DNA of 64,000 nucleotides from Aureimonas glaciei (GCF_014643375.1 NZ_BMJJ01000017.1:1-64000); one strand, 5' to 3'. Positions 48,559-58,197 are shown, counted from the first letter of the stretch. Translations and numbers: made by a program. The notes: a model not told the origin generated them from the letters alone.

Positions 48559-48744
48559 AGGGGGGTCTCCTCGGCGGCTGCGCGGCCCATGGCCCGAACG
48601 GGGGCGTGCCCTGATCTAGGGGCGAATGGCGCGCGGGACAACCGAAGAACGCCGCCGGGGCCGCCTTCCCGCCCGGCGCGACGAGTTGACGCCCCCGCGC
48701 CAAGCTGGTGCATAACGCCCAAGCCGTGATGGGCAGGAAGAGGA

Positions 48745-49641
48745 ATGACGGACATGGACGAGGGTGTGGCCAGGCTTCTGGAGATCCTGGATCTCGAGCG
48801 GATCGAGGAAAATCTCTTCCGCGGCGTCTCGCCGGTGCAGAGCTGGCAGCGGGTGTTCGGCGGGCAGGTGATCGCGCAGGCACTGGTCGCCGCGCAGCGC
48901 ACCGTCGATCCCGAGCGCCAGGTGCATTCGCTGCACGGCTATTTCATGCGGCCTGGCGATCCGAAGGTGCCGATCGTCTACGATGTCGACCGCATCCGCG
49001 ACGGCGGCTCCTTCACCACGCGGCGGGTCGTGGCGATCCAGCACGGCGCGGCAATCTTCTCGCTCTCGGCCTCGTTCCAGCGGCACGAGGAGGGGCTGGT
49101 GCACCAGGCTGCCATGCCCGAAGTGCCGCATCCCGACGCCTTGCCGCACGGCGCCGAGCTCGCCGCCATGCTGCTCGACCGCGCGCCCGAGCCGGTGCAG
49201 CGCTACTGGCGGCGGCCGCGGCCGATCGAGTTCCGGCCGGTCTCCTTCGCCCACTACCTCACCACCGACAAGCTCGAGCCGGTGCAGCAGATCTGGGTGC
49301 GGGCGCTGTCGGACATCGGCAACGACCCGGCGCTGAACGCTGCAGTGCTCGCCTACCTCTCCGACATGACCCTGCTCGACACCGCCTTGTTCGCGCACGG
49401 CCTGTCGGTCTTCGACGCCGGCATCCAGGCGGCGAGCCTCGACCACTCGATGTGGTTCCACCGGCCGGTGAAGGTCTCCGACTGGCTGCTCTACGCCCAG
49501 GACAGCCCGAGCTCCTCCGGCGGGCGCGGGCTGACGCGCGGCTCGCTGTTTGCGCTCGATGGCGCTCTGGTCGCCTCGGTGGCGCAAGAGGGGCTGATCC
49601 GTCCCCGGCGACCGGCGCCTGAAAACCAGGCATCTGCCTAG
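48745..49641 (+). CDS. tesB: Acyl-CoA thioesterase II (TesB)
   Basis: A 298-residue double-hotdog thioesterase that hydrolyses medium- and long-chain acyl-CoA. It begins near LLEILDLERIEENLFRGVSP, has FGGQVIAQALVAAQRTVDP, HSLHGYFMRPGDPKVPIVYD, and the second-half catalytic region LDHSMWFHRPVKVSDWLLY, ending GSLFALDGALVASVAQEGL. Size and motifs are those of TesB. It is transcribed toward glnK-amtB but separated from it by the sigma-54-type promoter, so it is an independent gene. Confidence 0.95.
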   Translation: MTDMDEGVARLLEILDLERIEENLFRGVSPVQSWQRVFGGQVIAQALVAAQRTVDPERQVHSLHGYFMRPGDPKVPIVYDVDRIRDGGSFTTRRVVAIQHGAAIFSLSASFQRHEEGLVHQAAMPEVPHPDALPHGAELAAMLLDRAPEPVQRYWRRPRPIEFRPVSFAHYLTTDKLEPVQQIWVRALSDIGNDPALNAAVLAYLSDMTLLDTALFAHGLSVFDAGIQAASLDHSMWFHRPVKVSDWLLYAQDSPSSSGGRGLTRGSLFALDGALVASVAQEGLIRPRRPAPENQASA

Positions 49642-49661
49642 AACACTGGCAAATGCCGACG

Positions 49662-49763
49662 GATTGTGCGCTGCGGGATGGCGCGGGATCGGGCGATTGT
49701 GCGCCGCAGCGGCCCAAATACGGCAAAATCGCGACAGAGGTCGCAATTGGCACGCGGCTTGGA
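49662..49763 (+). promoter_or_regulatory. Sigma-54-type promoter and upstream repeats of glnK
   Basis: TTGGCAC-GCGGC-TTGGA at 49747-49763 fits the RpoN consensus (TGGCAC-N5-TTGC) with one deviation in the -12 element. Two copies of GATTGTGCG(C/T), at 49662 and 49695, are 33 bases apart (about three helical turns) upstream and could be activator sites. Regulation of glnK-amtB by RpoN and NtrC under nitrogen limitation is well known in proteobacteria; NtrC binding here is inferred. Confidence 0.7.
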
Positions 49764-49865
49764 TGGAGAAGGTCAGTCACCCTCCCGGACATGCCGTCCG
49801 GAGGGCAGATGGCTCGGCATAGCGGCGCCCGTTCGCCCGGCCGCCGCTCAAGATTCGAGGTGCAC

Positions 49866-50204
49866 ATGAAAATCGTGATGGCCATCATCAAGCCGTTCAA
49901 GCTCGACGAGGTGCGTGAAGCCCTGACCGCCGTCGGCATCCAGGGTCTCACCGTGACGGAAGTGAAGGGCTACGGCCGCCAGAAGGGTCATACCGAGATC
50001 TATCGCGGCACCGAATACGCCGTGAGCTTCCTTCCCAAGCTGAAGGTCGAGGTCGCGGTCGCGTCCGACATGGTCGACCGGGCCGTGGAGGCGATCACCG
50101 TCGCCGCCAAGACCGGCCAGATCGGCGACGGCAAGATCTTCGTCTTCGGCATCGATTCCGCCGTGCGCATCCGCACCGGCGAAATCGACTCGAACGCCCT
50201 TTGA
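49866..50204 (+). CDS. glnK: PII nitrogen-signal protein GlnK
   Basis: A 112-residue PII protein. MKIVMAIIKPFKLDEVREAL opens the ferredoxin-like fold, the T-loop carries GRQKGHTEIYRGTEYAV with the uridylylation residue Tyr51, and the end is GDGKIFVFGIDSAVRIRTGE. It senses ATP, ADP and 2-oxoglutarate and blocks AmtB when nitrogen is plentiful. Being 17 bases ahead of amtB marks it as GlnK rather than GlnB. The ATG at 49866 has AGGTG ahead. Confidence 0.97.
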   Translation: MKIVMAIIKPFKLDEVREALTAVGIQGLTVTEVKGYGRQKGHTEIYRGTEYAVSFLPKLKVEVAVASDMVDRAVEAITVAAKTGQIGDGKIFVFGIDSAVRIRTGEIDSNAL

Positions 50205-50221
50205 GAAAGGACCTCCTTCAT

Positions 50222-51604
50222 ATGCGTTTCGGTAAAATCCTCCTCTCGGCCGCGGTTCTCGCCGGCCTCGCCGCGACCGCGGCCTTCGCCCAGGACGCCG
50301 CCGCGCCGGCGGTCGATGCGGCCGCCGCTGCCGCGCCCGCGGCCCCGGCTGTTCCCAATCCTGGCAACACGACCTGGATGCTGATCTCCTCGATCCTCGT
50401 CCTGTTCATGACGGTTCCGGGCCTCGCCCTCTTCTACGGCGGCCTGGTGCGCGCCAAAAACATGCTGTCGGTGCTGATGCAGGTCACCATGATCACCGCG
50501 GTGATGATGATCGTCTGGGTCGTCTACGGCTATTCCTTCGCCTTCGGCGGATCCACCAGCGCCTATTGGGGCGGCCTCGGCAAGCTCTTCCTCGCCGGCG
50601 TCACGACGGATTCGGTCTCGGCGACCTTCTCCTCGGAAGTCATCCCGGAATACGTCTTCATCTGCTTCCAGATGACCTTCGCCGCCATCACCCCGGCGCT
50701 CATCGTCGGCGCCTTCGCCGAGCGGGTGAAGTTCTCGGCGGTGATCCTGTTCTCGATCCTCTGGGCGACCTTCATCTACTTCCCCGTCGCGCACATGGTC
50801 TGGGACGCTGCCGGGCTGATCTTCACCGGTGCGCATGCCGGCGGCATCGCCGCGCTCGACTTTGCCGGCGGCACGGTCGTGCACATCAACGCCGGCATCG
50901 CCGGCCTCGTCGGCTGCATCATGATCGGCAGGCGCACCGGTCTCGGCCGCGACATGATGGCGCCGCACTCGATGACGCTGACCATGGTCGGCGCCTCCAT
51001 CCTCTGGGTCGGCTGGTTCGGCTTCAACGCCGGTTCCAACCTCGAGGCCAATGGCGGCACCGCGCTCGCCATGATCAACACCTTCACGGCCACCGCCGGC
51101 GCCATCGTCGCCTGGGCCATCGTGGAGAGCTTTGGTCGCGGCAAGGCGTCGATGCTGGGCGCAGCGTCCGGCATGGTCGCCGGCCTCGTCGCGGTGACGC
51201 CCGCTGCCGGCCTGATCGGGCCGGTCGCGGCGATCTTCCTCGGCGGTTTCGCCTCGGTCGTCTGCTACTTCTTCGTGGCCGTCATCAAGCCGAAGTTCGG
51301 CTATGACGACGCGCTCGACGTCTTCGGCATCCACGGCATCGGCGGCATCATCGGCGCCATCGGCACCGGCATCCTGGCGAGCAGCTCGCTCGGCGGCGTC
51401 GGCTATGTCGAGGGCGTCAGCATGGGCGGCCAGGTCTACTCGCAGATCATCGCCGTGCTCATCACCATCGTGTGGAGCGGCGTCGGTTCGGTGATCCTGT
51501 TCAAGGTCGTCGACCTCATCATCGGCCTCCGGCCGACCGTCGAAGCCGAGCGCGAAGGCCTCGACATCACCTATCACGGCGAGGCGGCCTACCACGCCTC
51601 CTGA
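50222..51604 (+). CDS. amtB: Ammonium transporter AmtB
   Basis: A 460-residue ammonium channel. A cleavable signal peptide (ILLSAAVLAGLAATAAFA) and an A/P-rich linker lead to the eleven-helix core. Hallmarks: NTTWMLISSILVLFMTVPGLALFYGGLVRAKN, FGGTVVH-type signature at FAGGTVVHINAGIAGLVG, and LDVFGIHGIGGIIGAIGTG with the twin-histidine pore. GAAAGGACC precedes the ATG. It is co-transcribed with glnK from the sigma-54-type promoter, and GlnK is its direct partner. The terminator is at 51650. Confidence 0.97.
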   Translation: MRFGKILLSAAVLAGLAATAAFAQDAAAPAVDAAAAAAPAAPAVPNPGNTTWMLISSILVLFMTVPGLALFYGGLVRAKNMLSVLMQVTMITAVMMIVWVVYGYSFAFGGSTSAYWGGLGKLFLAGVTTDSVSATFSSEVIPEYVFICFQMTFAAITPALIVGAFAERVKFSAVILFSILWATFIYFPVAHMVWDAAGLIFTGAHAGGIAALDFAGGTVVHINAGIAGLVGCIMIGRRTGLGRDMMAPHSMTLTMVGASILWVGWFGFNAGSNLEANGGTALAMINTFTATAGAIVAWAIVESFGRGKASMLGAASGMVAGLVAVTPAAGLIGPVAAIFLGGFASVVCYFFVAVIKPKFGYDDALDVFGIHGIGGIIGAIGTGILASSSLGGVGYVEGVSMGGQVYSQIIAVLITIVWSGVGSVILFKVVDLIIGLRPTVEAEREGLDITYHGEAAYHAS

Positions 51605-51649
51605 CCCAGCCAGGGGGCGGCCATTCGGGTCGCCCTCCTGCCACGACGC

Positions 51650-51683
51650 GAAAAAGGGCGAGCCGCAAGGCCCGCCCTTTTTC
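51650..51683 (+). terminator. Terminator of glnK-amtB
   Basis: AAAAAGGGCG-GCC and GGC-CGCCCTTTTT form a strong stem closed by GCAA, with a T-run on either strand, so it can also serve the convergent GNAT gene. Confidence 0.88.
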
Positions 51684-51753
51684 GTTGCTATGCTCCTGGC
51701 TCAGACTTCTTCGTTCCGGCCCCTTCGTTCCGGGGTCGGCGGGCGGGCCGTCG

Positions 51754-52032
51754 CTACTTCGCCAGGAGGCCCTGCCAGTCGGCATGCCCGGCGAACTTCC
51801 GGCGGGCGAAGGGACAGCGCGGATCGACCTGCAGGCCCATTCGGCGGGCATAGTCGACCGCCGCGGTCACCAGCGTCTCGCCCATGCCCTCGCCGCGCCG
51901 CGACTCCGGAACGAAGGTATGATCGATAACGATCGTGCGGGCGCGGGGGTGGAGATAGATCAGTTCGGCGCCGGGAACGTCCGCGGCGACGAATCGGCCG
52001 CCGGTCTCCGTCGCCTCGTGTCGGATCTGCAT
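51754..52032 (-). CDS. Short GNAT-family N-acetyltransferase (second paralogue)
   Basis: A 92-residue paralogue of the protein at 12326-12619: TIVIDHTFVPESRRGEGMGETLVTAA (acetyl-CoA loop R-R-G-E-G-M-G) and PRCPFARRKFAGHADWQGLL. It keeps the same short architecture and the CPF(A)..KF.....W ending. GGAGGACG lies ahead of the ATG. It is monocistronic, between amtB (convergent) and ftsK (divergent). Acceptor unknown. Confidence 0.88.
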   Translation of the reverse strand: MQIRHEATETGGRFVAADVPGAELIYLHPRARTIVIDHTFVPESRRGEGMGETLVTAAVDYARRMGLQVDPRCPFARRKFAGHADWQGLLAK

Positions 52033-52152
52033 GGCTGTCGTCCTCCATGAAACATGTTTGTCATAAAAATGGCGCAGCCGGGCCGCGGGGACAAGAGGCC
52101 GCAGGGCTCCTGCATGGCTGCCATGCCCTGGGCCGGCAACGATCGCTTAGGG

Positions 52153-52168
52153 TTAAAGAGGCTTTAAC
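52153..52168 (+). promoter_or_regulatory. CtrA-box consensus upstream of ftsK
   Basis: TTAA-AGAGGCT-TTAAC matches the CtrA binding consensus TTAA-N7-TTAAC exactly, inside a perfect palindrome GGTTAAAG-AGG-CTTTAACC (52151-52169), about 85 bases before the ftsK start. A CcrM methylation site, GATTC (GANTC), is at 52204. Control of ftsK by the CtrA cell-cycle regulator is an inference from the motif. Confidence 0.65.
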
Positions 52169-52248
52169 CAGAGGCACTTACTCTGTCGTCAGCAAGGCCC
52201 CGGCGATTCTCGGGAGCCGATTGATGCGACGGAACGGGCGAATTGGCG

Positions 52249-55230
52249 ATGGCGTCTACGACAGCGGGTCCACGGACAGTGACGAGGAAAGACGGGGCAC
52301 AGCGTCCCGAGCCGACGGGCTTCCTGCGTCGCCAGGCGGAGATCGCAGGCGGCTTCGGCCTCCTCGGCCTGGCGGGCTTTCTCGGCCTGTCGATGGCCAG
52401 CTGGACGGTCACCGATCCCTCATTCAGCCAGGCGAATCACAACGAGGTCGCCAATCTGGCGGGCTCGACGGGCGCGGTGGTGGCCGACATCGTCATGCAG
52501 GTCTTCGGCCTCGGCGCCGTGCTGCTCGCCGTGCTGCCGACGATCTGGGGCATTCTCGTCGCCTTGGGCAAGCCGATCGACCGCATCGGACGCCGCGCCT
52601 GGCTGGCGCTGGCGGGCGTCGTTCTGGCTTCGGCGGCGCTCGGCTGCCTGCCGGCGCCGGCTGGCTGGCCGCTGCCGATCGGCCTCGGCGGCGTCGCCGG
52701 CGATCTCGTCCTGAAATTCCCGGCGCTCGCCACCGGCGCCTATCCCGATGGCGTGCTGGCCATGGTGCTGTCGGTGATGATCGCGGTGCCGGCCGTCTGG
52801 CTGTTCCTCAACGGCGCGGCGCTGATCGACCGGCCCTCGGCCGATCCGATGGTGGCGGCCGAAGGCCGGACGCAGATTTCGGCGCGCGCCGCCGCCACCG
52901 GGCAGAGCGCGCGGGCCGTCGCCGAAGAGGACGACGCCGAGGACGAGGGCCGGCTGGCGCTGCTCTTCGGCGCGCTCGCGCACACCGCCTATTCCGCCAA
53001 GGCGGCGTTCGACCGTCGCCGCGGCGAGGTGAAGGCGCGGCGCAGCGAGCCGAGCGAATTCGCCGACCGTTTCGACAGCTGGCAGGACGAGGAAGAGGAG
53101 GGCGATTTTGCGCCGCCGCTGCCGCGCGAGGCCCATCCCCGTCAGATCCGCGTCACCGCGCCCTACCAGAGCGGGGGCTATATCGACCCGCTCGACGACG
53201 AGGAAGGCGGCGAGCCGCGCAGCGACAAGCCCGAACCCTTCCAGTTCGACACCCCCGCCGCTCTGCCGCGGAGCCGCGCGGCTGAGCCGGCACGCTTCGA
53301 CGCACCTGAGGGCGACGATCGCGCCGAGGAGATCGACGACGGCGACGACGACCGGTTCGAGGACGAGCGCGACGACGATCGGCTCATCGACGCCGTCGAC
53401 GCGGACGATGCGATTCTCGGCCCGGTCGAACCGGTCACGGACCGGCAGCCCACCGAGGAAGTGTCCGGCTGGCGGGGCCTCGCCGCCAACATCGTCGCTT
53501 TTCCCGGCAAGCGGAAGCCGAAGTCCGAGCCGGACGCGCTCCCGGCACAGCGCCCGCAGGCCGTGCGCGCCGCCGTGGCGCCGGTTTCGGCCCGCCCGGC
53601 CCCGGCCGCCGCGCCGGTGCGCGTCGCCCCGCCCGCCGCCACCATCCCGGCCCGCGGCCGGCCGCAGCGCGGTGCCGAGGCGCTCGCCCGCAACGCCATC
53701 GCGCTGCCCTTCGAGCTGCCGCCGATCGATCTGCTCTCGCCGCCCAAGCAGCGCGCCCGCGACACCATGCTCTCGCCGGAGATCCTGCAGGAGAATGCGC
53801 GTCTGCTCGAAGGCGTGCTCGACGATTTCGGCGTTCGCGGCGAGATCATCGAGGTCCGTCCGGGCCCGGTGGTGACGCTTTACGAGCTGGAGCCGGCCCC
53901 CGGCATCAAGTCCTCGCGCGTCATTGGCCTCGCCGACGACATCGCCCGCTCGATGAGCGCGATTTCCGCCCGCGTCGCCGTCATTCCCGGCAAGAACGCC
54001 ATCGGCATCGAACTGCCGAACCAGAAGCGCGAAACCGTCTACTTCCGCGAGATGATCGCCTCGGAGACTTTTCAGCAGAACAAGGCGAAGCTGGCGCTGG
54101 CGCTCGGCAAAACGATCGGCGGCGAGCCGGTCATCGCCGATCTCGCCAAGATGCCGCATCTCCTCGTCGCCGGCACCACCGGCTCCGGCAAGTCGGTGTC
54201 GATCAACACCATGATCCTGTCGCTGCTCTACCGGCTGACGCCGGCCGAGTGCCGGATGATCATGATCGACCCGAAAATGCTCGAACTCTCCGTCTACGAC
54301 GGCATACCGCATCTCCTCTCGCCCGTCGTCACCGACCCGAAGAAGGCCGTCGTCGCCCTGAAATGGACGGTGCGCGAGATGGAGGACCGCTACCGCAAGA
54401 TGTCGAAGGTCGGCGTGCGCAACATCGACGGCTTCAACGCCCGCGTCGCGGCCGCCATCGAGAAGGGCGAATCCATCTCGCGCATCGTGCAGACCGGTTT
54501 CGACCGGGAGAGCGGCGAGCCGATCTTCGAATCGGAGGAGTTCGACCTGTCGCCGCTGCCCTACATCGTCGTCATCATCGACGAGATGGCCGACCTGATG
54601 ATGGTCGCCGGCAAGGACATCGAGGGCACCGTCCAGCGCCTGGCGCAGATGGCCCGCGCCGCCGGCATCCACGTCATCATGGCGACGCAGCGTCCCTCGG
54701 TCGACGTCATCACCGGCACGATCAAGGCGAATTTCCCGACCCGCATCTCCTTCCAGGTGACGTCGAAGATCGACTCGCGCACCATTTTGCAGGAGCAGGG
54801 CGCCGAGCAGCTGCTCGGCATGGGCGACATGCTGTTCATGGCCGGCGGCGGGCGCATCCAGCGCGTGCACGGTCCCTTCGTCGACGATGCCGAGGTGGAG
54901 CACATCGTGGCGCATCTGAAGGCGCAGGGCACGCCCGACTATCTCGACGCGATCCTCGAGGAAGAGGACGAGATGGGCGGCGACGGGGGCGGTGCCGGCG
55001 GTGCCGGGGGCGGCGATGTCGACGGCGAGGCCGATCTCTACGACCAGGCGGTGGCTATCGTCCTGCGCGACGGCAAGGCCTCCACGTCCTACGTCCAGCG
55101 GCGCCTGTCGATCGGCTACAACCGCGCCGCTTCGATCATCGAGCGGATGGAGCGCGAGGGTATCGTCGGTCCCGCCAACCATGCCGGCAAGCGCGAGATC
55201 CTGGTGCCGACCGAAGAAGAGCGGATGTAG
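52249..55230 (+). CDS. ftsK: DNA translocase FtsK
   Basis: A 993-residue septal DNA translocase that segregates chromosome ends at division. The N-terminus has about four membrane segments (residues 30-200). A long, very acidic and then P/A-rich linker (about 215-500) follows. The motor domain starts near 510, with Walker [11 protein letters not shown] (642-651), Walker [13 protein letters not shown] and [13 protein letters not shown] glycine-rich hinge leads to the gamma winged-helix domain (about 915-990: [20 protein letters not shown]), which reads KOPS motifs. ATG 52249 is preferred to TTG 52243. Confidence 0.97.
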   Translation: MASTTAGPRTVTRKDGAQRPEPTGFLRRQAEIAGGFGLLGLAGFLGLSMASWTVTDPSFSQANHNEVANLAGSTGAVVADIVMQVFGLGAVLLAVLPTIWGILVALGKPIDRIGRRAWLALAGVVLASAALGCLPAPAGWPLPIGLGGVAGDLVLKFPALATGAYPDGVLAMVLSVMIAVPAVWLFLNGAALIDRPSADPMVAAEGRTQISARAAATGQSARAVAEEDDAEDEGRLALLFGALAHTAYSAKAAFDRRRGEVKARRSEPSEFADRFDSWQDEEEEGDFAPPLPREAHPRQIRVTAPYQSGGYIDPLDDEEGGEPRSDKPEPFQFDTPAALPRSRAAEPARFDAPEGDDRAEEIDDGDDDRFEDERDDDRLIDAVDADDAILGPVEPVTDRQPTEEVSGWRGLAANIVAFPGKRKPKSEPDALPAQRPQAVRAAVAPVSARPAPAAAPVRVAPPAATIPARGRPQRGAEALARNAIALPFELPPIDLLSPPKQRARDTMLSPEILQENARLLEGVLDDFGVRGEIIEVRPGPVVTLYELEPAPGIKSSRVIGLADDIARSMSAISARVAVIPGKNAIGIELPNQKRETVYFREMIASETFQQNKAKLALALGKTIGGEPVIADLAKMPHLLVAGTTGSGKSVSINTMILSLLYRLTPAECRMIMIDPKMLELSVYDGIPHLLSPVVTDPKKAVVALKWTVREMEDRYRKMSKVGVRNIDGFNARVAAAIEKGESISRIVQTGFDRESGEPIFESEEFDLSPLPYIVVIIDEMADLMMVAGKDIEGTVQRLAQMARAAGIHVIMATQRPSVDVITGTIKANFPTRISFQVTSKIDSRTILQEQGAEQLLGMGDMLFMAGGGRIQRVHGPFVDDAEVEHIVAHLKAQGTPDYLDAILEEEDEMGGDGGGAGGAGGGDVDGEADLYDQAVAIVLRDGKASTSYVQRRLSIGYNRAASIIERMEREGIVGPANHAGKREILVPTEEERM

Positions 55231-55388
55231 GCGGCCGCGCCGTCGGGACGCGGGCGGGGCTGCCCGTTGCCCTATTCAAGCCTTGAGCCCATGGCATCCA
55301 TCCCGATCAAGGAACGTTGCAGGACGATATGAAGCCTGCGACGGCCGTCCGGGGACGACGAACCGGGCGACGACGAAAGAGGACGATC

Positions 55389-56024
55389 ATGCTTCGACAG
55401 GAAACCCGCCATACCGGCCTTCTCGCCACCGCGTTTCTCGGCCTTGCCTTGGCGCTGCCGGTTGGCCTGGCGCCGGCGCAGGCCCAGGCGAGCGCGGCCG
55501 CGCAGGCCGTCGCCGACCACTTCTCCGGCGTGAAGTCGATGACCGGCGACTTCATGCAGTTCGACCCCAACGGCAAGCAGACCGAGGGGAAGTTCTACAT
55601 CGAGCGGCCGGGCAAGATCCGCTTCGACTATTCCGGCGCGCCGCTGCGCGTCATCGCCGATGGCGAGCAGGTCGCGATCAACAACCGCAAGCTCAACACC
55701 TGGGACCTCTATCCCTTGTCGAAGACGCCGCTGAAGCTCCTGCTCGGGCAGAGCATCGATCTCTCCGCCGCCAACATCCAGAGCGTCAAAGAAGAGCCCG
55801 ACCTCACCACCATCGTCATGGGCGACAAGTCGGTGTTCGGCGACAGCCGCATCACCATGATGTTCGACCCGACGACCTTTGACCTCAGGCAATGGACGAT
55901 CCGCGACAACCAGGGCAAGGACACCAGCGTGATGGTCTACAACACCCGCTCGGGCGTCGCCTTCGACCAGTCGATGTTCACCATCCCCTATACCTCCATC
56001 GCCGCCGGCCAGACCGGAAACTGA
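55389..56024 (+). CDS. lolA: Outer-membrane lipoprotein carrier protein LolA
   Basis: A 211-residue periplasmic chaperone that ferries lipoproteins to the outer membrane. A Sec signal (LLATAFLGLALALPVGLAPA) is followed by the LolA barrel pattern: FSGVKSMTGDFMQFDPNGKQTEGKF, RPGKIRFDYSGAPLRVIADGE and MMFDPTTFDLRQWTIRDNQGK. AGAGGA precedes ATG 55389; the longer frame from 55317 adds a basic run and is not used. It sits directly after ftsK, as in many Rhizobiales. Confidence 0.94.
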   Translation: MLRQETRHTGLLATAFLGLALALPVGLAPAQAQASAAAQAVADHFSGVKSMTGDFMQFDPNGKQTEGKFYIERPGKIRFDYSGAPLRVIADGEQVAINNRKLNTWDLYPLSKTPLKLLLGQSIDLSAANIQSVKEEPDLTTIVMGDKSVFGDSRITMMFDPTTFDLRQWTIRDNQGKDTSVMVYNTRSGVAFDQSMFTIPYTSIAAGQTGN

Positions 56025-56075
56025 ACCGGCATGGCTTTTCTTCGAATCGCCAGCCCGCTTTAGCCTCTTGTTGTC

Positions 56076-56127
56076 GCATGATCTTTTCCGAAAGCCGGCA
56101 AGCCGCCTTTCAGGATCATGCTCCAGG
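56076..56127. repeat. Rhizobiales-type intergenic palindrome (copy 2)
   Basis: GCATGATCTTTTCCGAAAGC...CCTTTCAGGATCATGC, a better palindrome than copy 1 at 37740-37790. The two copies share the CTTTTCCGAA...CTTTC(G/A)GGATCA frame. It lies between convergent lolA and the DUF1349 gene. Confidence 0.78.
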
Positions 56128-56167
56128 TCCGTCCGGCGCCGGACCTCACAGCACGGCGGCGCACGCG

Positions 56168-56743
56168 TCAGGACAGGTCGTGCAGCGCCCGCTGGGAAGG
56201 CGGGCCGATGCTGAAATCGGTGAAGGTGACGGCAAGGCCCGCCCGCTCGGGCGTGCAGCACATCGGGCCGACGAGATAGGTCTCGGCGACCGGAAACGGC
56301 GCGAGGCGCACGAGCGGCCAGACTTTGCCGTCCGCCGAGGCCTGGAGGCGCAGCACGCCGGCCTGCACGGTGATGCGCAGGCGAAAATCCCGCGCATCGC
56401 CCTCATAGGGGCCGGTCGCCCAGTCGGACTGGCCCGTCGTCAGGACGCTGCCGAGCATCGGGCGGCCATCGGAATGCTCGATCCCGGCCTTCACCCAGGT
56501 CTCGGCGTCGACGCGCACCATCATCCCGGCCTGGTCGTACAGGGCCTCGTAGTTGGCCCGGATCCGCAGTTCCGCCGTGAAGTCGCCCGCCGTCCGGGCG
56601 CCGAAGAAATGGCCGCTGTCGCGGCTGAAGCCGTAATGCGTGCGCTGCCAGAAATCGGTCCCCTCATCCGTGACGACGTCGAGCCGTTCCGGGGCAAGCG
56701 ACCATCGGGCCGGCTCGTTCGTCCAGTGGCAGCGATCGAACAT
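56168..56743 (-). CDS. DUF1349 domain protein
   Basis: A 191-residue protein of the DUF1349 family, a concanavalin-like beta-sandwich related to YegS-regulatory and sugar-binding folds. Readable parts: TDEGTDFWQRTHYGFSRDSGHFFG, YEALYDQAGMMVRVDAETWVKAGIE and DFRLRITVQAGVLRLQASADGKVW. No signal peptide. Of two ATGs six bases apart (56749 and 56743), the second has GGGAG at proper spacing. It is divergent from xth, 130 bases apart. Function unknown. Confidence 0.88.
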   Translation of the reverse strand: MFDRCHWTNEPARWSLAPERLDVVTDEGTDFWQRTHYGFSRDSGHFFGARTAGDFTAELRIRANYEALYDQAGMMVRVDAETWVKAGIEHSDGRPMLGSVLTTGQSDWATGPYEGDARDFRLRITVQAGVLRLQASADGKVWPLVRLAPFPVAETYLVGPMCCTPERAGLAVTFTDFSIGPPSQRALHDLS

Positions 56744-56873
56744 CAACATCTCCCTGCCGCGACGGCGGCGTCTCTCGCAGTACTGTATGACCCGGACGGG
56801 AGCGGCGCCAAGACTTGCGGGCCGCCGCCGGCCCTCGCATAAGGGCGGCCCGTCCGTCGTGCGAAAGTCCCCC

Positions 56874-57674
56874 ATGTTCTCCATCGCCACCTGGAACATC
56901 AATTCCGTCCGCCTGCGGCTGCCGCTGGTCGAGCATTTCCTCCGGGAGCATGCGCCGGACGTGTTGTGCCTGCAGGAGATCAAGTGCCAGGAGGATCAGT
57001 TCCCGCTGACCGCGCTGCAGGCGCTCGGCTACGAGCACATCGCGATGCACGGCCAGAAGGGCTATCACGGCGTCGCGACGCTCTCGCGCCATCCGCTGGA
57101 AGACGTCACGCGGCAGGATTTCTGCGCCATCGGCGACGCCCGGCATCTGTCGGTGCGGCTGAAGCTCGGCGACCGGCAGCTGCGGATCCACAATTTCTAC
57201 GTTCCGGCCGGCGGCGACGAGCCCGACCGCGCGGTGAACCCGAAATTCGGCCACAAGCTCGATTTCATCGAAGAGATGCGGCGCACCAGCGCGCGGGCCG
57301 AGCCCGGCGTCTCGTCGCTGCTCCTCGGCGATCTCAACATCGCGCCGTTCGAGACCGACGTCTGGTCGCACAAGCAACTCTTGAAGATCGTCTCGCACAC
57401 GCCGGTGGAAACGGCCGGCCTCCTGCAGGTCATGGTCGACGGCGACTGGGCGGATCTCGTCAGGGCGCAGATCCCGATCGAGGAAAAACTGTTCACCTGG
57501 TGGAGCTACCGCGCCAAGGACTGGACGCTTGCCGATCGCGGCCGGCGGCTCGACCATATCTGGGGATCGACCGACCTCGTGCCGGCGCTCCGCGGCCTCA
57601 CGGTGCTGAAGGAGGCGCGCTCATGGGAGCGGCCGTCCGACCATGTCCCCGTCATGGTGACGCTGGACCTCTGA
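56874..57674 (+). CDS. xth: Exodeoxyribonuclease III
   Basis: A 266-residue AP endonuclease/3' exonuclease of base-excision repair. It begins FSIATWNINSVRLRLPLVEHF, has the metal glutamate in LCLQEIKCQEDQFP, the catalytic tyrosine and strand region (QKGYHGVATLSR, then IHNFYVPAGGDE), LGDLNIAP with the catalytic Asp-Asn pair, and SDHVPVMV with the terminal Asp-His. The ATG at 56874 starts the domain exactly; a longer frame upstream is a shadow. Position after ftsK-lolA is a recurrent Rhizobiales layout. Confidence 0.96.
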   Translation: MFSIATWNINSVRLRLPLVEHFLREHAPDVLCLQEIKCQEDQFPLTALQALGYEHIAMHGQKGYHGVATLSRHPLEDVTRQDFCAIGDARHLSVRLKLGDRQLRIHNFYVPAGGDEPDRAVNPKFGHKLDFIEEMRRTSARAEPGVSSLLLGDLNIAPFETDVWSHKQLLKIVSHTPVETAGLLQVMVDGDWADLVRAQIPIEEKLFTWWSYRAKDWTLADRGRRLDHIWGSTDLVPALRGLTVLKEARSWERPSDHVPVMVTLDL

Positions 57675-57744
57675 TCCACGGCCTCTCCCATCGCTGTTCG
57701 AGAAGACGCTGACCCGAACGCCGAGAGCCGTCTTTCGCCATCGG

Positions 57745-58197
57745 CTAGCGAAAGCGGTCTTCCAGGGCGAGGAGGTCGGTGGTCATCTGGCCGAGCTGGT
57801 CGGCCAGCTTTTCGTGCAGGGTGAAGGCGATCTCCGGATATTCCTCCAGCATGCGGCGGAACAGCTGGCGGGTGATGTGGATCAGGTCGCAGTCGGTGGC
57901 GGCGACCGCATGCGCCGGACGGCGCGTCTCGGTGATCAAAGCGAGTTCGCCGATCAGCGCGCCGCGGCCGTAGCGGCCGACCGTCCGCTCCTGCCCGACC
58001 GGCCCCCTCTGCAGCACGACTTCGCCGCCGGCGACGACGAAGCCGGCATCGGCCCGGGCCTCGGCGCGGAACAGCACCTCGCCCTGGCGCAGACGCCGGT
58101 GATCGGCGCCGAAGGCCAGAAGGCGCAGCTGATCGTCGGTGAGGTCGGCGAAAAGCGGAACCTCCCGCAGCACCGCGATGTCGCTTTCGAGGCTCAT
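57745..58197 (-). CDS. Stand-alone cyclic nucleotide-binding domain protein
   Basis: A 150-residue Crp/Fnr-type sensor domain without a DNA-binding part. It reads REVPLFADLTDDQLRLLAFGADHRRLRQGEVLF, then GRGALIGELALITETRRPAHAVAATDCDLIHI, where GALIGELAL-RPA is the phosphate-binding cassette, though RPAHAVA is somewhat changed. Such single-domain proteins are found near divergent targets or act on partner kinases; the partner is unknown. ATG 58197 is chosen because the domain begins there; upstream in-frame sequence is R/P-rich. Confidence 0.88.
   Translation of the reverse strand: MSLESDIAVLREVPLFADLTDDQLRLLAFGADHRRLRQGEVLFRAEARADAGFVVAGGEVVLQRGPVGQERTVGRYGRGALIGELALITETRRPAHAVAATDCDLIHITRQLFRRMLEEYPEIAFTLHEKLADQLGQMTTDLLALEDRFR

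Noticed and set aside
52420-55182. 920-codon reverse-strand open frame opposite ftsK
   Set aside because: A mirror frame of a GC-rich gene; composition is R/H/D-rich with no domain.
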